Of a stretch of DNA of 64,000 nucleotides, positions 17,557 through 26,990 are shown in pieces. The notes below the pieces were generated by a model that was not told the origin of the DNA, did not search any database, and was given only the letters and a program-made list of their open reading frames with translations. This DNA comes from Flavobacteriia bacterium (GTDB taxonomy: Bacteria > Bacteroidota > Bacteroidia > Flavobacteriales > Weeksellaceae). A program made the translations under genes and the position numbers. Position 1 is the first letter of the stretch; each line of letters starts with the position of its first letter. The stretch covers positions 253,768-317,767 of the forward strand of contig JAECQR010000002.1 of assembly GCA_015999765.1 (NCBI GenBank), read 5' to 3'.

Positions 17557-20500
17557 ATGAAAAAAAGAATCTTCGTAGAAAAACGTGGAATTTTCGATGT
17601 AGAAAGTCCAAAAATTTTTAATGAAATTAAAAATATCATTCCTCATATTCAGGATGTAAAAGTATATAATGTTTATGACGTTTTCGGGATTGACGAAAGT
17701 GAACTGAATCTAGTAGTTTTCAATACTTTTGTAGATTCGGTTACCGATATTCTTCATCATGAAAATCCTGCAAAAAACATTCATTTTGCAACCGAATTTT
17801 TGCCGGGACAATATGATCAGAGAGCAGATTCTGCAGAACAGTGTATCGCTTTGCTCACTGAAAATGAAAATTCAAAAGTAAGAAGCGGAAAGCTGATTGA
17901 ACTTTTTGGCGTTGATCAGTCTGAGGTTGAGAAAATTAAAGATCATCTCATCAATAAAGTTGAAAGTCAGGAAAAAGATTTGTCGGAACTTGAAATCCCG
18001 AAAGAAGAGACACCGGATAAAGTGATTATTCATGAAGGTTTCATTGATTTTTCAAAAAATGAACTGAAAAATTTTTACGATCAACACGGTTTTGCTTTAG
18101 GTTTTGATGATCTGGAATTCATTCAGAATGAATTTAAATCAGAAAAAAGAAATCCAACAGAAACCGAACTTAAAGTTCTGGATACTTATTGGAGCGATCA
18201 TTGTCGCCACACAACTTTTGAAACTGCCTTAACTGATATTCAGTTTAATGGAGTGTTTAAATCTACTTTGGAAAATATTTTCAACGATTATATAGAAAAA
18301 AGAAAATTCCTCGGACGGGAAGCAAAGTCTATTTCTTTAATGGATTTGGCAACCGTTTGTGCAAGATATTTCCATAAAACAGGAAAGCTGGAAAATCTTG
18401 TTGTTTCCGACGAAATCAATGCCTGTACCATAGAAATTGAAGCGGAATTTGACGGGAAGAAGGAACCCTGGTATTTGTTATTTAAAAATGAGACCCACAA
18501 TCACCCTACAGAAATTGAACCTTTTGGCGGCGCTTCGACCTGTTTAGGCGGTGCAATCCGCGATCCTTTGTCGGGAAGAGCTTTTGTGTATCAGGCGATA
18601 CGTTTATCGGGAGCTGCGGATGTTTTAGAACCCATTTCTGAAACTTTGCCTGGAAAACTTCCACAGCGTACGATTTCTAAACAAGCTGCAAACGGCTATT
18701 CTTCGTACGGAAACCAAATTGGTTTAGCCACAACTTTAGTGAACGAAATTTACCACGAAGGTTACAAAGCAAAGCGCATGGAAGTTGGATTTGTAGTCGG
18801 AGCCGTGAAAAAGGACTGGGTAAGACGAGAAAAACCGCAGCCCGGTGATTTGGTCATTTTGCTTGGTGGCGCAACCGGAAGAGACGGAGTTGGCGGTGCA
18901 AGCGGAAGTTCGAAGGTTCAGGATGAGACTTCAATCCATACGCTGTCAACCGAAGTTCAGAAAGGAAATGCGGTGGAAGAACGTAAAATCCAAAGGCTTT
19001 TTAGAATTCCGGAGGTTACTACCTTAATTAAAAAATCCAACGATTTCGGAGCAGGCGGAGTTTCTGTCGCTATTGGCGAAATTGCTGATTCCCTCGAAAT
19101 AAATCTTGATATTCTGCCTCTGAAATATGAAGGTCTGAATGGAACTGAACTCGCTATTTCTGAATCTCAGGAAAGAATGGCGGTCGTAATTGATGCAAAA
19201 GATAAAGATAAATTTATCGGTTACTGCGAAAATGAAAATATCAGAGCCGTAGAAGTAGCAAAAGTGACTGATTCCGGCAGAATGCAGATGTTTTGGCAGG
19301 GAAATAAAATCGTTGATTTAAGTCGCGAATTTCTGGATACCAACGGTTGTGCAAAGTCTCAGCATGCGGAAGTTTCACATTTGAAAAAAGTTGAGAAAGA
19401 AAATATTGTATTTACTGAAGAAAACTTCCTGAAAGCTCTTTCCAACAAAAATACAGCTTCTCAAAAAGGTTTGGCAGAAATGTTTGATGCTTCAGTTGGC
19501 GGAACTTCAGTAGCCATGCCTTTTGGCGGAAAATATCAGGAAACCGAAATGGAAGGAAGTGCTCAGACTTTACCAATTTTGAATGCAGAAAATATTGAAA
19601 CTGTTTCTCTGGCAAGTTGGGGTTTTGATGCGGAAATTTCTTCCCAAAACTCAATGGTTGGCGCTGCAAATGCGGTGGTTGAAAGTGTAGCGAAAATTGT
19701 TGCAATGGGCGGGAATTATAAAAATATCCGTCTGAGTTTTCAGGAATATTTTGAAAAATTAGGGAACGACCCACAGAAATGGGGAAAACCTCTGGCATCG
19801 CTTCTCGGAGCGTATGATGCGCAGATGAATTTGGAACTTGCAGCAATCGGAGGCAAAGATTCGATGAGCGGAAGTTTTCAGGATATCCACGTGCCGCCGA
19901 CTTTAATTTCTTTTGCCTGCGCAAACGGCGAAAAGAAAAATATTATTTCTCCGGAGTTTAAAAAAGCTGGGAATAAACTGTATTTCTTCCGCCATATTCC
20001 TCAGGAAAATGGTTTGCCTGATTATGAAAATCTGAAGAATGTTTTCAATTTTATTTTTGAGAATATTCAGTCGGGAAATATTGTTTCTGTAAAAACGGTG
20101 AAAGAAGGTGGGGTTGCTGTTGCACTGGCGAAAATGAGTTTTGGAAACCAATTGGGTGCTGAAATTTCATTGGAAGAGCACTTGCTTTTGAATAAAAATA
20201 TCGGAAGTTTAATCATTGAAAGTTCTTCGGATTTGGACAATAATCTGTTGCAGTTTATCGGTGAAGTTAAAAGTGATAAGAATTTGTTAATTAATGATTT
20301 AAAATTAAATATTTCAGATTTGTTAAAGGTTTGGAAAAGTACTTTTGAAGAGTTGTTTCCCACTGTTGAAAAGGAAAAAACGATCATTGAATTAGATGAA
20401 AAATTTAATTCAATAAATGCAAGAACGATTAATATTCTGAAGCACAAAATAGCAAAACCGAAAGTTTTTGTGCCGGTTTTCCCGGGAACAAACTGCGAAT

Positions 20501-21246
20501 ACGAAACCCAAAATGCTTTCCGGAAAGAAGGAGCTGAAGTTGCAAGTTTGCCACTGATTAATTTAAATCACCATCGCCTCAACGAAAGTCTGGATGCGTG
20601 GATTTCTGAAATTAATCAATCGCAGATTTTAGTTTTTTCCGGAGGATTTTCCGCAGGTGACGAACCCGATGGCTCTGCGAAATTTATCGTGAATGTTCTG
20701 AAGAATGAGAAAATGAAAAACTCAGTTCACGAATTATTGAATCGCGACGGGATGATTCTCGGGATTTGTAACGGTTTTCAGGCGTTGGTGAAATCGGGGC
20801 TTTTGCCTTTCGGGGAAATCCGTGATTTGGATGAAAATTCACCCACTTTAGCGCACAATGCCATTGGAAGACATATTTCGCAGATGGTCAATGTAAAAGT
20901 GACCAATGACAATTCACCGTGGCTGAAAGGAATGAAGGATCAGGTCTATACCATTCCGATTTCTCATGGTGAAGGACGTTTTATGGCTTCGGAAAATGTA
21001 ATTAAAGAACTCTACGAAAACGGACAGATTGCAACACAGTACATCGACTATGATGAAAATATTGCTCACGGAATGCCGTTTAACCCTAATAATTCCTTAT
21101 TTGGTATTGAAGGAATAACCAGTAAGTCCGGGAAGATTTTTGGAAGAATGGGGCACCCTGAAAGATTTACAGAAGGTTTGCTTAAAAACATTCCAACGGC
21201 GAATTATCATAATATTTTCAAGAACGGAGTAGAGTATTTCAAATAA
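17557..21246 (+). CDS. purL: Phosphoribosylformylglycinamidine synthase
   Basis: Single-chain FGAM synthase (1229 residues), converting FGAR, ATP and glutamine into FGAM in step four of purine synthesis. The large size and fused domains are like the enterobacterial PurL. Domains in order: N-terminal PurS-like region (about 1-150), linker, two AIRS-type ATP-binding halves (ETHNHPTEIEPFGGASTCLGG and ALASWGFDAEISSQNSMVGAAN regions), and a class I glutaminase (about 970-1229) with GTNCEYET, the nucleophile Cys in GICNGFQAL and His in ISHGEGRF. An in-frame GTG at 17551 precedes the ATG at 17557 by two codons; I chose the ATG. Confidence 0.97.
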   Translation: MKKRIFVEKRGIFDVESPKIFNEIKNIIPHIQDVKVYNVYDVFGIDESELNLVVFNTFVDSVTDILHHENPAKNIHFATEFLPGQYDQRADSAEQCIALLTENENSKVRSGKLIELFGVDQSEVEKIKDHLINKVESQEKDLSELEIPKEETPDKVIIHEGFIDFSKNELKNFYDQHGFALGFDDLEFIQNEFKSEKRNPTETELKVLDTYWSDHCRHTTFETALTDIQFNGVFKSTLENIFNDYIEKRKFLGREAKSISLMDLATVCARYFHKTGKLENLVVSDEINACTIEIEAEFDGKKEPWYLLFKNETHNHPTEIEPFGGASTCLGGAIRDPLSGRAFVYQAIRLSGAADVLEPISETLPGKLPQRTISKQAANGYSSYGNQIGLATTLVNEIYHEGYKAKRMEVGFVVGAVKKDWVRREKPQPGDLVILLGGATGRDGVGGASGSSKVQDETSIHTLSTEVQKGNAVEERKIQRLFRIPEVTTLIKKSNDFGAGGVSVAIGEIADSLEINLDILPLKYEGLNGTELAISESQERMAVVIDAKDKDKFIGYCENENIRAVEVAKVTDSGRMQMFWQGNKIVDLSREFLDTNGCAKSQHAEVSHLKKVEKENIVFTEENFLKALSNKNTASQKGLAEMFDASVGGTSVAMPFGGKYQETEMEGSAQTLPILNAENIETVSLASWGFDAEISSQNSMVGAANAVVESVAKIVAMGGNYKNIRLSFQEYFEKLGNDPQKWGKPLASLLGAYDAQMNLELAAIGGKDSMSGSFQDIHVPPTLISFACANGEKKNIISPEFKKAGNKLYFFRHIPQENGLPDYENLKNVFNFIFENIQSGNIVSVKTVKEGGVAVALAKMSFGNQLGAEISLEEHLLLNKNIGSLIIESSSDLDNNLLQFIGEVKSDKNLLINDLKLNISDLLKVWKSTFEELFPTVEKEKTIIELDEKFNSINARTINILKHKIAKPKVFVPVFPGTNCEYETQNAFRKEGAEVASLPLINLNHHRLNESLDAWISEINQSQILVFSGGFSAGDEPDGSAKFIVNVLKNEKMKNSVHELLNRDGMILGICNGFQALVKSGLLPFGEIRDLDENSPTLAHNAIGRHISQMVNVKVTNDNSPWLKGMKDQVYTIPISHGEGRFMASENVIKELYENGQIATQYIDYDENIAHGMPFNPNNSLFGIEGITSKSGKIFGRMGHPERFTEGLLKNIPTANYHNIFKNGVEYFK

Positions 21247-21290
21247 GCTAATTAACTAATATTTTAAATTATAAGGTTTTTAAATAATAA

Positions 21291-21321
21291 TTGAATTTAT
21301 AAGTAAAATAGCATATATTTG
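21291..21321 (+). promoter_or_regulatory. Promoter of the satD-like/DUF3307 pair
   Basis: TTG (21291-21293), 20 nt, TATATTTG (21314-21321): a full consensus match. The box ends 4 nt before the ATG at 21326, so the transcript is predicted to begin at or next to the start codon (leaderless). Confidence 0.8.
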
Positions 21322-21325
21322 TGGA

Positions 21326-21928
21326 ATGAAAGCTGTCATTACAGGAGATATCGTCAACTCTCAAAGTATAGAGCCACAAATCTGGCTAAATGCTTTGGAA
21401 GATGTTCTGGGCCAAAGAAACCCCGCAGTATGGGAAATATACCGAGGGGACGAATTTCAGTTTTTACTGGAGGATGCAAAGGATTCCCTTATTAAAGCTA
21501 TTGAAATAAAGGCTAGAATAAAGATGATAAAGGGCCTGGATGTTAGAATTTCTATAGGCTTAGGTTCTCAGGATTTTAAAACGGATAAAGTATCGCAGTC
21601 TAACGGTACAGCTTTCGTGAATTCGGGAAGACAACTCGAAAAGATAAAAAACGAAAAGATTAATCTCGGGATCAATTCTGGGATTAGCGGCTTTGATGAT
21701 GAGTTTAATCTTATTTTCAAATGGTTGGGAACAACTTCGGATGATTGGTCGGTAGTTTCAGCAGAAATAATCTATCTGACCATACAAAACTTAGGGTTAA
21801 CACAAGAGGATTTAGCAAAAAAAATCAATGTTTCGCAATCTTCAATAAGCCAGAGGCTCAAAAGAGCTCAATTCTATCTTATCAAGGAAACGGACCAGTA
21901 TTTCAGAAAAAAAGTAGCAGAACTGTAA
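21326..21928 (+). CDS. SatD family protein: cyclase/GGDEF-like N-terminus plus helix-turn-helix
   Basis: A 200-residue protein resembling the SatD family, whose members are described as putative regulators. The N-terminal ~120 residues show, in order, AVITGDIVNS (D8), YRGDEFQFLL (GDEF at 41-44) and VRISIGLG (73-80). This is the same order as the metal-binding Asp, GGDEF and SIG motifs of the palm/cyclase fold; that comparison is my inference. The C-terminal part has a sigma70 region 4-like helix-turn-helix, LTQEDLAKKINVSQSSISQRLKRA (158-181). Its stop overlaps the start of the next gene (TAATG), so the two are translationally coupled. It lies between purL and purC but has its own promoter. 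Confidence 0.8.
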   Translation: MKAVITGDIVNSQSIEPQIWLNALEDVLGQRNPAVWEIYRGDEFQFLLEDAKDSLIKAIEIKARIKMIKGLDVRISIGLGSQDFKTDKVSQSNGTAFVNSGRQLEKIKNEKINLGINSGISGFDDEFNLIFKWLGTTSDDWSVVSAEIIYLTIQNLGLTQEDLAKKINVSQSSISQRLKRAQFYLIKETDQYFRKKVAEL

Positions 21929-22629
21929 TGATTTTCATTCCCCTCATATTAGCGCATCTATTGGGAGATTTTCTTCTCCAGCCAAATTCATGGGTTGCTG
22001 ATAAAGAGAGTAAAAAAGGCGGAAGTATTTATTTGTATGTGCACGTGCTGCTTCATGCCGTTTTGGCTTTCGTTTTTCTCTGGGATTTAAATCTTTGGTG
22101 GATTGCCTTAATCATTGCTGTCACACATTTTTTAATCGACTGGGTAAAACTTGAATTTCAGAATCCCAAAACCAAAAGAACCTGGTTTTTTGTGGATCAA
22201 CTGCTGCACATTGCAGTAATATCTGTATTATCGGTTATTTATTTTCCCTATTTGAGATGGGAAGATTTCTTCAATCCGGAAAATTTAAAACTGCTAACTG
22301 CCATTGTATTCTTAACCGTTCCTTCTTCCATATTAATTAAAACCTTAATCTCGATCTGGACGCCGGTTACTGTTGAACACAGCAAATTACAGACTGATTC
22401 TCTCGTTAATGCAGGAAAATATATCGGGATTTTAGAACGGCTTTTGGTTTTCGTTTTTATCATCGTTAACCATTGGGAAGGCGTCGGTTTTATGATTGCA
22501 GCAAAATCGGTTTTCAGGTTCAGTGATTTGGCAGAAGCAAAGCAGCGTAAACTCACAGAATACGTTTTGATAGGAACATTGCTGAGTTTTGGAATGGCTG
22601 TAATTACAGGAATTTTAGTGAAAATTTAA
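21928..22629 (+). CDS. DUF3307 membrane protein
   Basis: A 233-residue integral membrane protein of the DUF3307 family; function unknown. About five or six hydrophobic segments can be seen. The characteristic polar motifs sit within or next to them: LAHLLGDFLLQP near the N-terminus, YVHVLLHAVLAF, VTHFLIDWVKLEF and FFVDQLLHIAVI. The repeated His/Asp pairs in membrane helices could bind metal, which is inference. The ATG overlaps the satD stop by one base, the strongest evidence for this start; upstream in-frame ATGs lie inside satD. The satD-DUF3307 pairing suggests the upstream protein senses or controls this membrane protein. Confidence 0.88.
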   Translation: MIFIPLILAHLLGDFLLQPNSWVADKESKKGGSIYLYVHVLLHAVLAFVFLWDLNLWWIALIIAVTHFLIDWVKLEFQNPKTKRTWFFVDQLLHIAVISVLSVIYFPYLRWEDFFNPENLKLLTAIVFLTVPSSILIKTLISIWTPVTVEHSKLQTDSLVNAGKYIGILERLLVFVFIIVNHWEGVGFMIAAKSVFRFSDLAEAKQRKLTEYVLIGTLLSFGMAVITGILVKI

Positions 22630-22666
22630 GTAAAAGAATAGAAATAATATCAAATAAAAAGTAAAA

Positions 22667-23386
22667 ATGACAAAAGGAGCAATGCTTTATGAAGGAAAAG
22701 CAAAACAGGTCTTCGCAACGGATCATCCGGATGAAGTGATTGTACGTTTCAAAGATGATGCAACAGCTTTCAACGCACAGAAAAGAGGAAGTGTAGATTT
22801 GAAAGGAGAAATGAATAACGCCATCACAACGCTTATTTTCGAATATTTAAATGAAAAAGGAATTCCTACTCATTTCATTAAAAAGATTGATGAAAGAGAA
22901 CAGCTGGTGAAAAAAGTACATATTATTCCTTTGGAAATGGTGGTACGCAATTATTCCGCCGGAAGTATGGCGCAAAGACTTGGCGTTGAGGAAGGCATTA
23001 AATCGCCGGTAACCATATTTGATATCTGCTACAAAAAAGATGAATTGGGTGACCCGTTAATCAACGATCATCACGCGGTTTTTCTTGGTGCAGCGACGTA
23101 TGATGAACTCGATGAAATGTACGAACTCACTTCCGATATCAATGATATTCTGATCGATCTTTTTGATAAAATGAATATTATTCTGGTAGATTTCAAAATC
23201 GAGCTTGGAAAAACCTCGGACGGCAAAATTATTCTGGCCGACGAAATTTCTCCTGATACCTGCAGGCTTTGGGACAAGGATACCATGCAAAAACTCGATA
23301 AAGACCGTTTCAGAAGGGACTTGGGAGGAGTTACCGAAGCTTATGTTGAGATCTACGAAAGATTGAAAAAAGTTCTTAACAAATAA
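22667..23386 (+). CDS. purC: Phosphoribosylaminoimidazole-succinocarboxamide synthase
   Basis: SAICAR synthetase, 239 residues as usual for bacterial PurC. It couples CAIR and aspartate with ATP hydrolysis in purine synthesis. Seen: the N-terminal [12 protein letters not shown] (ATP-binding hairpin), [40 protein letters not shown] (PurC signature), and [31 protein letters not shown] (second signature, metal-binding). It lies 37 nt after the DUF3307 gene and 21 nt before purF, so it may be read from the satD promoter or from an unrecognised one. Confidence 0.97.
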   Translation: MTKGAMLYEGKAKQVFATDHPDEVIVRFKDDATAFNAQKRGSVDLKGEMNNAITTLIFEYLNEKGIPTHFIKKIDEREQLVKKVHIIPLEMVVRNYSAGSMAQRLGVEEGIKSPVTIFDICYKKDELGDPLINDHHAVFLGAATYDELDEMYELTSDINDILIDLFDKMNIILVDFKIELGKTSDGKIILADEISPDTCRLWDKDTMQKLDKDRFRRDLGGVTEAYVEIYERLKKVLNK

Positions 23387-23407
23387 AATTTTTGGAGAAA
23401 CGTAAGA

Positions 23408-24898
23408 ATGAAAGATTTACAACAACACAGAGATGAATATTTAAACCAGTTTAAGGTAAGAACGTACGGAAGAAATCTGCTGAAAACTGAAGATATTTTT
23501 GATGCACCTTCAGAAGAATGCGGAATTTTCGGGATGTATTCGGATACTGACCTGGATACGTTTTCCCTCTCACAGTTCGGGCTTTTTGCCTTGCAGCACC
23601 GCGGTCAGGAAGCGTGCGGAATTTCTGTGATGAAAAACGGAAAAATTTTCAATATTAAAGATGAAGGTTTGGTGCTTGATGTCTATAAAAACATCCGCGA
23701 ACCCGAAACTTTTATGGGAAATTCAGCAATTGGACACACCAGATATACGACTGCAGGGGATAAGAAGAAATACAATTTTCAACCCTTTTTTGCCAAGAAC
23801 GAATACGATCAGATCATTCTTTCCATCGCCCATAACGGAAACTTAACAAATGCTGACGAACTTAAAAAAGAACTCGAGGCAGAAGGTGTTGTTTTCAAAG
23901 CAACTTCGGATTCGGAAGTGATTTTAAGGCTGATTCAGAAAAACCTTGATTTAGGTTTACGAGGAGCCATAAAAGCGACCATGGAGAAAATTGAAGGTGC
24001 CTATTCAGTCGTGGGAATGACGAGAAATAAATTCTTTGCCTTCCGCGATTTTCACGGAATCCGTCCTCTGGTTTTAGGAGCAATTGATGAAAAAACTTTT
24101 GTCGCGGCTTCAGAATCTGTGGCGTTGGATGCAGTTGGTGCGCAATATGTGCGGGATATTTTACCCGGGGAGATTGTTTATACCAGCGAAAATGAAAAAG
24201 GCCTGAAATCGTTTTTGGTTAAAGAGAACTGCGAAAACAGGATCTGCGCTTTCGAATATATTTATTTCGCCAGACCCGATTCCACATTGGAAGGAATCAA
24301 TGTACACGAAATCCGCGAAAAATCTGGAATGAAAATCTGGGAGCAGGCTCCTGTGGAAGCTGATATTGTTATTGGCGTTCCCGATTCGGGTGTTCCGGCA
24401 GCGATTGGTTTTTCTATTGCGTCAGGTATTCCTTTCCGTCCGGTTCTGATTAAAAACAGATATATCGGAAGAAGTTTTATTGTCCCGACTCAGGAAATGA
24501 GGGAAAGGATCGTCAACTTAAAACTTAATCCGATTGTTTCAGAAATAAAAGGGAAAAGAGTAGTGATCATCGATGACTCTATCGTTCGGGGAACAACTTC
24601 GAAGCGTTTGGTTAAAATTCTGAAAGAAGCCGGGGTGAAGGAAATTCATTTCAGAAGCGTTTCACCGCCCATTATCGCGCCGTGTTATCTGGGCATCGAT
24701 ACACCTTCAAAAAAAGATTTAATCTCGGCTAATATGACCGTTGAAGAATTGAGGGATTATCTTGGCGTTGATTCACTCGAATTTTTAAGTATGGATAATC
24801 TCAAAGTTATTTTGGGAAGCTCCAGCCACTGTTTTGGCTGTTTCACAGAAGTGTACCCCGTTCCCGCGGGCCCAAGCCCTGACTATACAGATGAATAA
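23408..24898 (+). CDS. purF: Amidophosphoribosyltransferase
   Basis: First committed enzyme of purine synthesis: PRPP plus glutamine to 5-phosphoribosylamine. 496 residues. The N-terminal Ntn-hydrolase nucleophile is C38 in EECGIFGMYS, so a 37-residue propeptide would have to be removed. GHTRYTTAG and AHNGNLTNADELK belong to the glutaminase, and VVIIDDSIVRGTTSKRL is the PRPP-binding loop. SSSHCFGCFTEVYP near the C-terminus with other cysteines (CAFEYIYF, CYLGID) fits the iron-sulfur subtype typified by Bacillus PurF. A GGAG 11 nt before the ATG is a rare Shine-Dalgarno-like site here. Closed by the terminator at 24897. Confidence 0.97.
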   Translation: MKDLQQHRDEYLNQFKVRTYGRNLLKTEDIFDAPSEECGIFGMYSDTDLDTFSLSQFGLFALQHRGQEACGISVMKNGKIFNIKDEGLVLDVYKNIREPETFMGNSAIGHTRYTTAGDKKKYNFQPFFAKNEYDQIILSIAHNGNLTNADELKKELEAEGVVFKATSDSEVILRLIQKNLDLGLRGAIKATMEKIEGAYSVVGMTRNKFFAFRDFHGIRPLVLGAIDEKTFVAASESVALDAVGAQYVRDILPGEIVYTSENEKGLKSFLVKENCENRICAFEYIYFARPDSTLEGINVHEIREKSGMKIWEQAPVEADIVIGVPDSGVPAAIGFSIASGIPFRPVLIKNRYIGRSFIVPTQEMRERIVNLKLNPIVSEIKGKRVVIIDDSIVRGTTSKRLVKILKEAGVKEIHFRSVSPPIIAPCYLGIDTPSKKDLISANMTVEELRDYLGVDSLEFLSMDNLKVILGSSSHCFGCFTEVYPVPAGPSPDYTDE

Positions 24899-24932
24899 AA
24901 AAAGGCTGAGAAATTCTCAGCCTTTTTTTTTC
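24897..24932. terminator. Bidirectional terminator of purCF and the convergent beta-barrel gene
   Basis: Stem AAGGCTGAGAA / TTCTCAGCCTT, flanked by an A run on the left and nine T on the right. Confidence 0.9.
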
Positions 24933-24945
24933 ATCCTAAGTGTTG

Positions 24946-25554
24946 TTAGAATTTGTAAGCCAAACCAACCTGGAATACGTTGTTTTTTACAGAATCGTCG
25001 CTTCCGTTGTTATCGCTGTTATAGATGTCTGTGAATCCTGCAACATATCTTGCAGTTAAACCGATGTTAGGTGTAAAATAATAACCTGCACCTAAACCAA
25101 CACCTAAGTTAAAAGTGTTTAACTGATCTTTATAATCACCGGTTTCCGTAATGGTATTATTATCAGTTTCGTTGGTAAACTTGTTTTTAGCGTTTACCAT
25201 TAAACCAAATTCAGGACCTGCTTCAAGGTAGAAAGATGGTGTCGCGTTATACTGGAACATCACAGGAAGAGTTACATAATCTAAATGTCTTGATCTTGCA
25301 TATGTAGTTCCTGCAATCGTTTGGTCATATTTGTCACCCATTTGTGAGTAAAGTAATTCGGGCTGGATGCTGAAGTTTTCAGCAATTGGAGCATTCATGA
25401 ATAAACCTGCGTTAAAACCGATCTTAGAACCTTGATCGCTTAACTGCGAATCTGTAGATAATGAAGAAACGTTCATTCCACCTTTAATACCAAACTGTTG
25501 TGCGAATGTCAATGAACTCATTGCGATAGCTGCACCTAAAAATAACTTTTTCAT
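24946..25554 (-). CDS. Outer-membrane beta-barrel protein (PorT-like family)
   Basis: A 202-residue exported protein. Signal peptide MKKLFLGAAIAMSSLTFAQ (cleavage after about 18), then alternating amphipathic strands typical of the OMP_b-brl_2 family: QFGIKGGMNVSSL, KIGFNAGLFMNAPI, FSIQPELLYSQMG, YVTLPVMFQYN, FYLEAGPEFGLMVNAK, FNLGVGLGAGYYF, IGLTARYVAGFTDIYN and the terminal NVFQVGLAYKF with aromatic C-terminus. The role is unknown; such barrels are abundant in Flavobacteriia. The 307-nt region upstream has no recognisable TAnnTTTG box. Confidence 0.88.
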   Translation of the reverse strand: MKKLFLGAAIAMSSLTFAQQFGIKGGMNVSSLSTDSQLSDQGSKIGFNAGLFMNAPIAENFSIQPELLYSQMGDKYDQTIAGTTYARSRHLDYVTLPVMFQYNATPSFYLEAGPEFGLMVNAKNKFTNETDNNTITETGDYKDQLNTFNLGVGLGAGYYFTPNIGLTARYVAGFTDIYNSDNNGSDDSVKNNVFQVGLAYKF

Positions 25555-25861
25555 AATTTTTAAATTTTAATTAATTTTTTGTGAATCTGATATTCTTAAT
25601 CTAAAATTGCTCAAGAATACTAATTAGAAGATTTCTGCAACTTTAAAAAGCTTATCAATTCACGTTTTTAATTTTGTTTTACGATTGGTTATTCGCAAAC
25701 CCTGTGCCAAAAACAAATTAAAATTTTAAAAACTAAACACGAGTTTAATAGTGATTATATGTAAGTTATTAACTATCAAATATTTATATAGGGTGATTTT
25801 ACTGCTAAAGAAAAAAAGCGTCGGACGGGTGCTATGATATAAATAGTACTTTAAACAGTAT
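25555..25861. other. 307-nt gene-free stretch
   Basis: Lies upstream of the beta-barrel gene and downstream of aroB (both minus strand). No coding potential, tRNA, terminator or consensus -7 box seen. The only structure noted is a 7-bp inverted repeat, TATTCTT (about 25589-25595) and AAGAATA (about 25613-25620), which could be an operator or weak hairpin in the leader of the beta-barrel gene. Confidence 0.5.
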
Positions 25862-26902
25862 TTAATTCAAATTTTGATAATAATTCAAAGCTGAAATAAG
25901 GTCTTCGTTCGATACTTCGCTGTCAAAAGTGCACTCCCCAATACTTATCAAAAGAGAGAAACTTATTTTGCCGCTTGAGTTCTTTTTATCATTCATCATC
26001 AGCGCTACAATTCTTTCATCAGTGAACTGACTGATGGCTATATATGGATAAAACTTCGTGATATTTCCGATTATTTCTTCAGCTTTGTCGTTGCTGATGT
26101 TGCCCGCTAAAAAAGACAGATGGGTCTCGCAAATCATTCCTAGTGCTACAGCTTCGCCATGGGGTATTGGTTTTCCATGCTGCAGGAAAAGACTTTCCAA
26201 TGCATGACCTACAGTGTGCCCGAAGTTAAGCGTTTTTCTGATGTTCTGCTCTTTAAAATCCTGTTCAATAATCGTCTGTTTGATCCGCATTGAGTTTTCA
26301 ATAAGTGGAAATATGCTTTCTGCACTTAGATTTTCAAGTGAGGTTAAATCGTGCCAGTGATTCTGGTCTGCAATTAAACCGTGCTTCAGCATTTCTGCAA
26401 ATCCACTTCGCAATTCAACATATGGTACGGTTTTCAAGAAATTAGGGTAAACAAATATTTCCTCAGGCTCGGCAAAAGTTCCTATGATATTCTTTAGGAA
26501 ATGATGGTCAATACCTGTTTTCCCGCCAATAGAAGCATCGCACATCCCCAAAAGTGTTGTTGGGATGTTAACAAATTTAATTCCCCTCTTATAAGTTGAT
26601 GCCACGAATCCGCCCAAATCCGTAATTACTCCACCGCCCAGATTAATCATCAAAGATTTGCGGTCGACTTCAAATTCTGATAAAATTTCCCAGAGTTGAG
26701 TCGCTGTTTCAATTGTTTTTAAATCTTCACCGGGTTCAATTTCAATAATTTCAAAGGGAATTTCAGTTTCCATATTTCCCAGAAGTATGGGCAGGCAATG
26801 TTCATGGGTGTTTTCATCCACCAGAATGATGATTTTCGTGGGTTTTAAATCCGTTATAAAAAGGTTGAGCTGCGAAAAATCCTGGTCTAAAACTGATATC
26901 AT
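25862..26902 (-). CDS. aroB: 3-dehydroquinate synthase
   Basis: Second step of the shikimate pathway: cyclises DAHP to 3-dehydroquinate using NAD and a divalent metal. 346 residues, usual length. Seen: the NAD-binding GGGVITDLGGFVASTYKRGIKFVNIPTTLLGMCDASIGGKTGID block at about 89-134, metal-ligand regions SGFAEMLKHGLIAD and TLNFGHTVGHALES (His/Glu zinc ligands), and HGEAVALGM. Divergent from the proline dehydrogenase gene; monocistronic. Confidence 0.97.
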   Translation of the reverse strand: MISVLDQDFSQLNLFITDLKPTKIIILVDENTHEHCLPILLGNMETEIPFEIIEIEPGEDLKTIETATQLWEILSEFEVDRKSLMINLGGGVITDLGGFVASTYKRGIKFVNIPTTLLGMCDASIGGKTGIDHHFLKNIIGTFAEPEEIFVYPNFLKTVPYVELRSGFAEMLKHGLIADQNHWHDLTSLENLSAESIFPLIENSMRIKQTIIEQDFKEQNIRKTLNFGHTVGHALESLFLQHGKPIPHGEAVALGMICETHLSFLAGNISNDKAEEIIGNITKFYPYIAISQFTDERIVALMMNDKKNSSGKISFSLLISIGECTFDSEVSNEDLISALNYYQNLN

Positions 26903-26918
26903 TTCATGAAATTTGTCA

Positions 26919-26948
26919 CAAAATTAAACTTTAAATTCGTTTTTTCAA
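26919..26948 (-). promoter_or_regulatory. Promoter of aroB
   Basis: Minus strand: TTG (26946-26948), 19 nt, TAATTTTG (26919-26926). It predicts a leader of about 13 nt. Confidence 0.7.
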
Positions 26949-26963
26949 TTCATATAGTATCGT

Positions 26964-26971
26964 TAAATTTG
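26964..26971 (+). promoter_or_regulatory. -7 box TAAATTTG of the proline dehydrogenase gene
   Basis: Exact TAnnTTTG, 19 nt upstream of the ATG at 26991. No TTG at consensus spacing. Confidence 0.55.
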
Positions 26972-26990
26972 CTCTAATTTAAAATTACCC

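Noticed and set aside
19412-19924. Minus-strand open frame inside purL
   Set aside because: Shadow within a highly conserved enzyme; composition Phe/Leu/Gln-rich.
16007-24898. Known purine or PreQ1 riboswitch upstream of pur genes
   Set aside because: No conserved aptamer core recognised in any leader; only simple hairpins.
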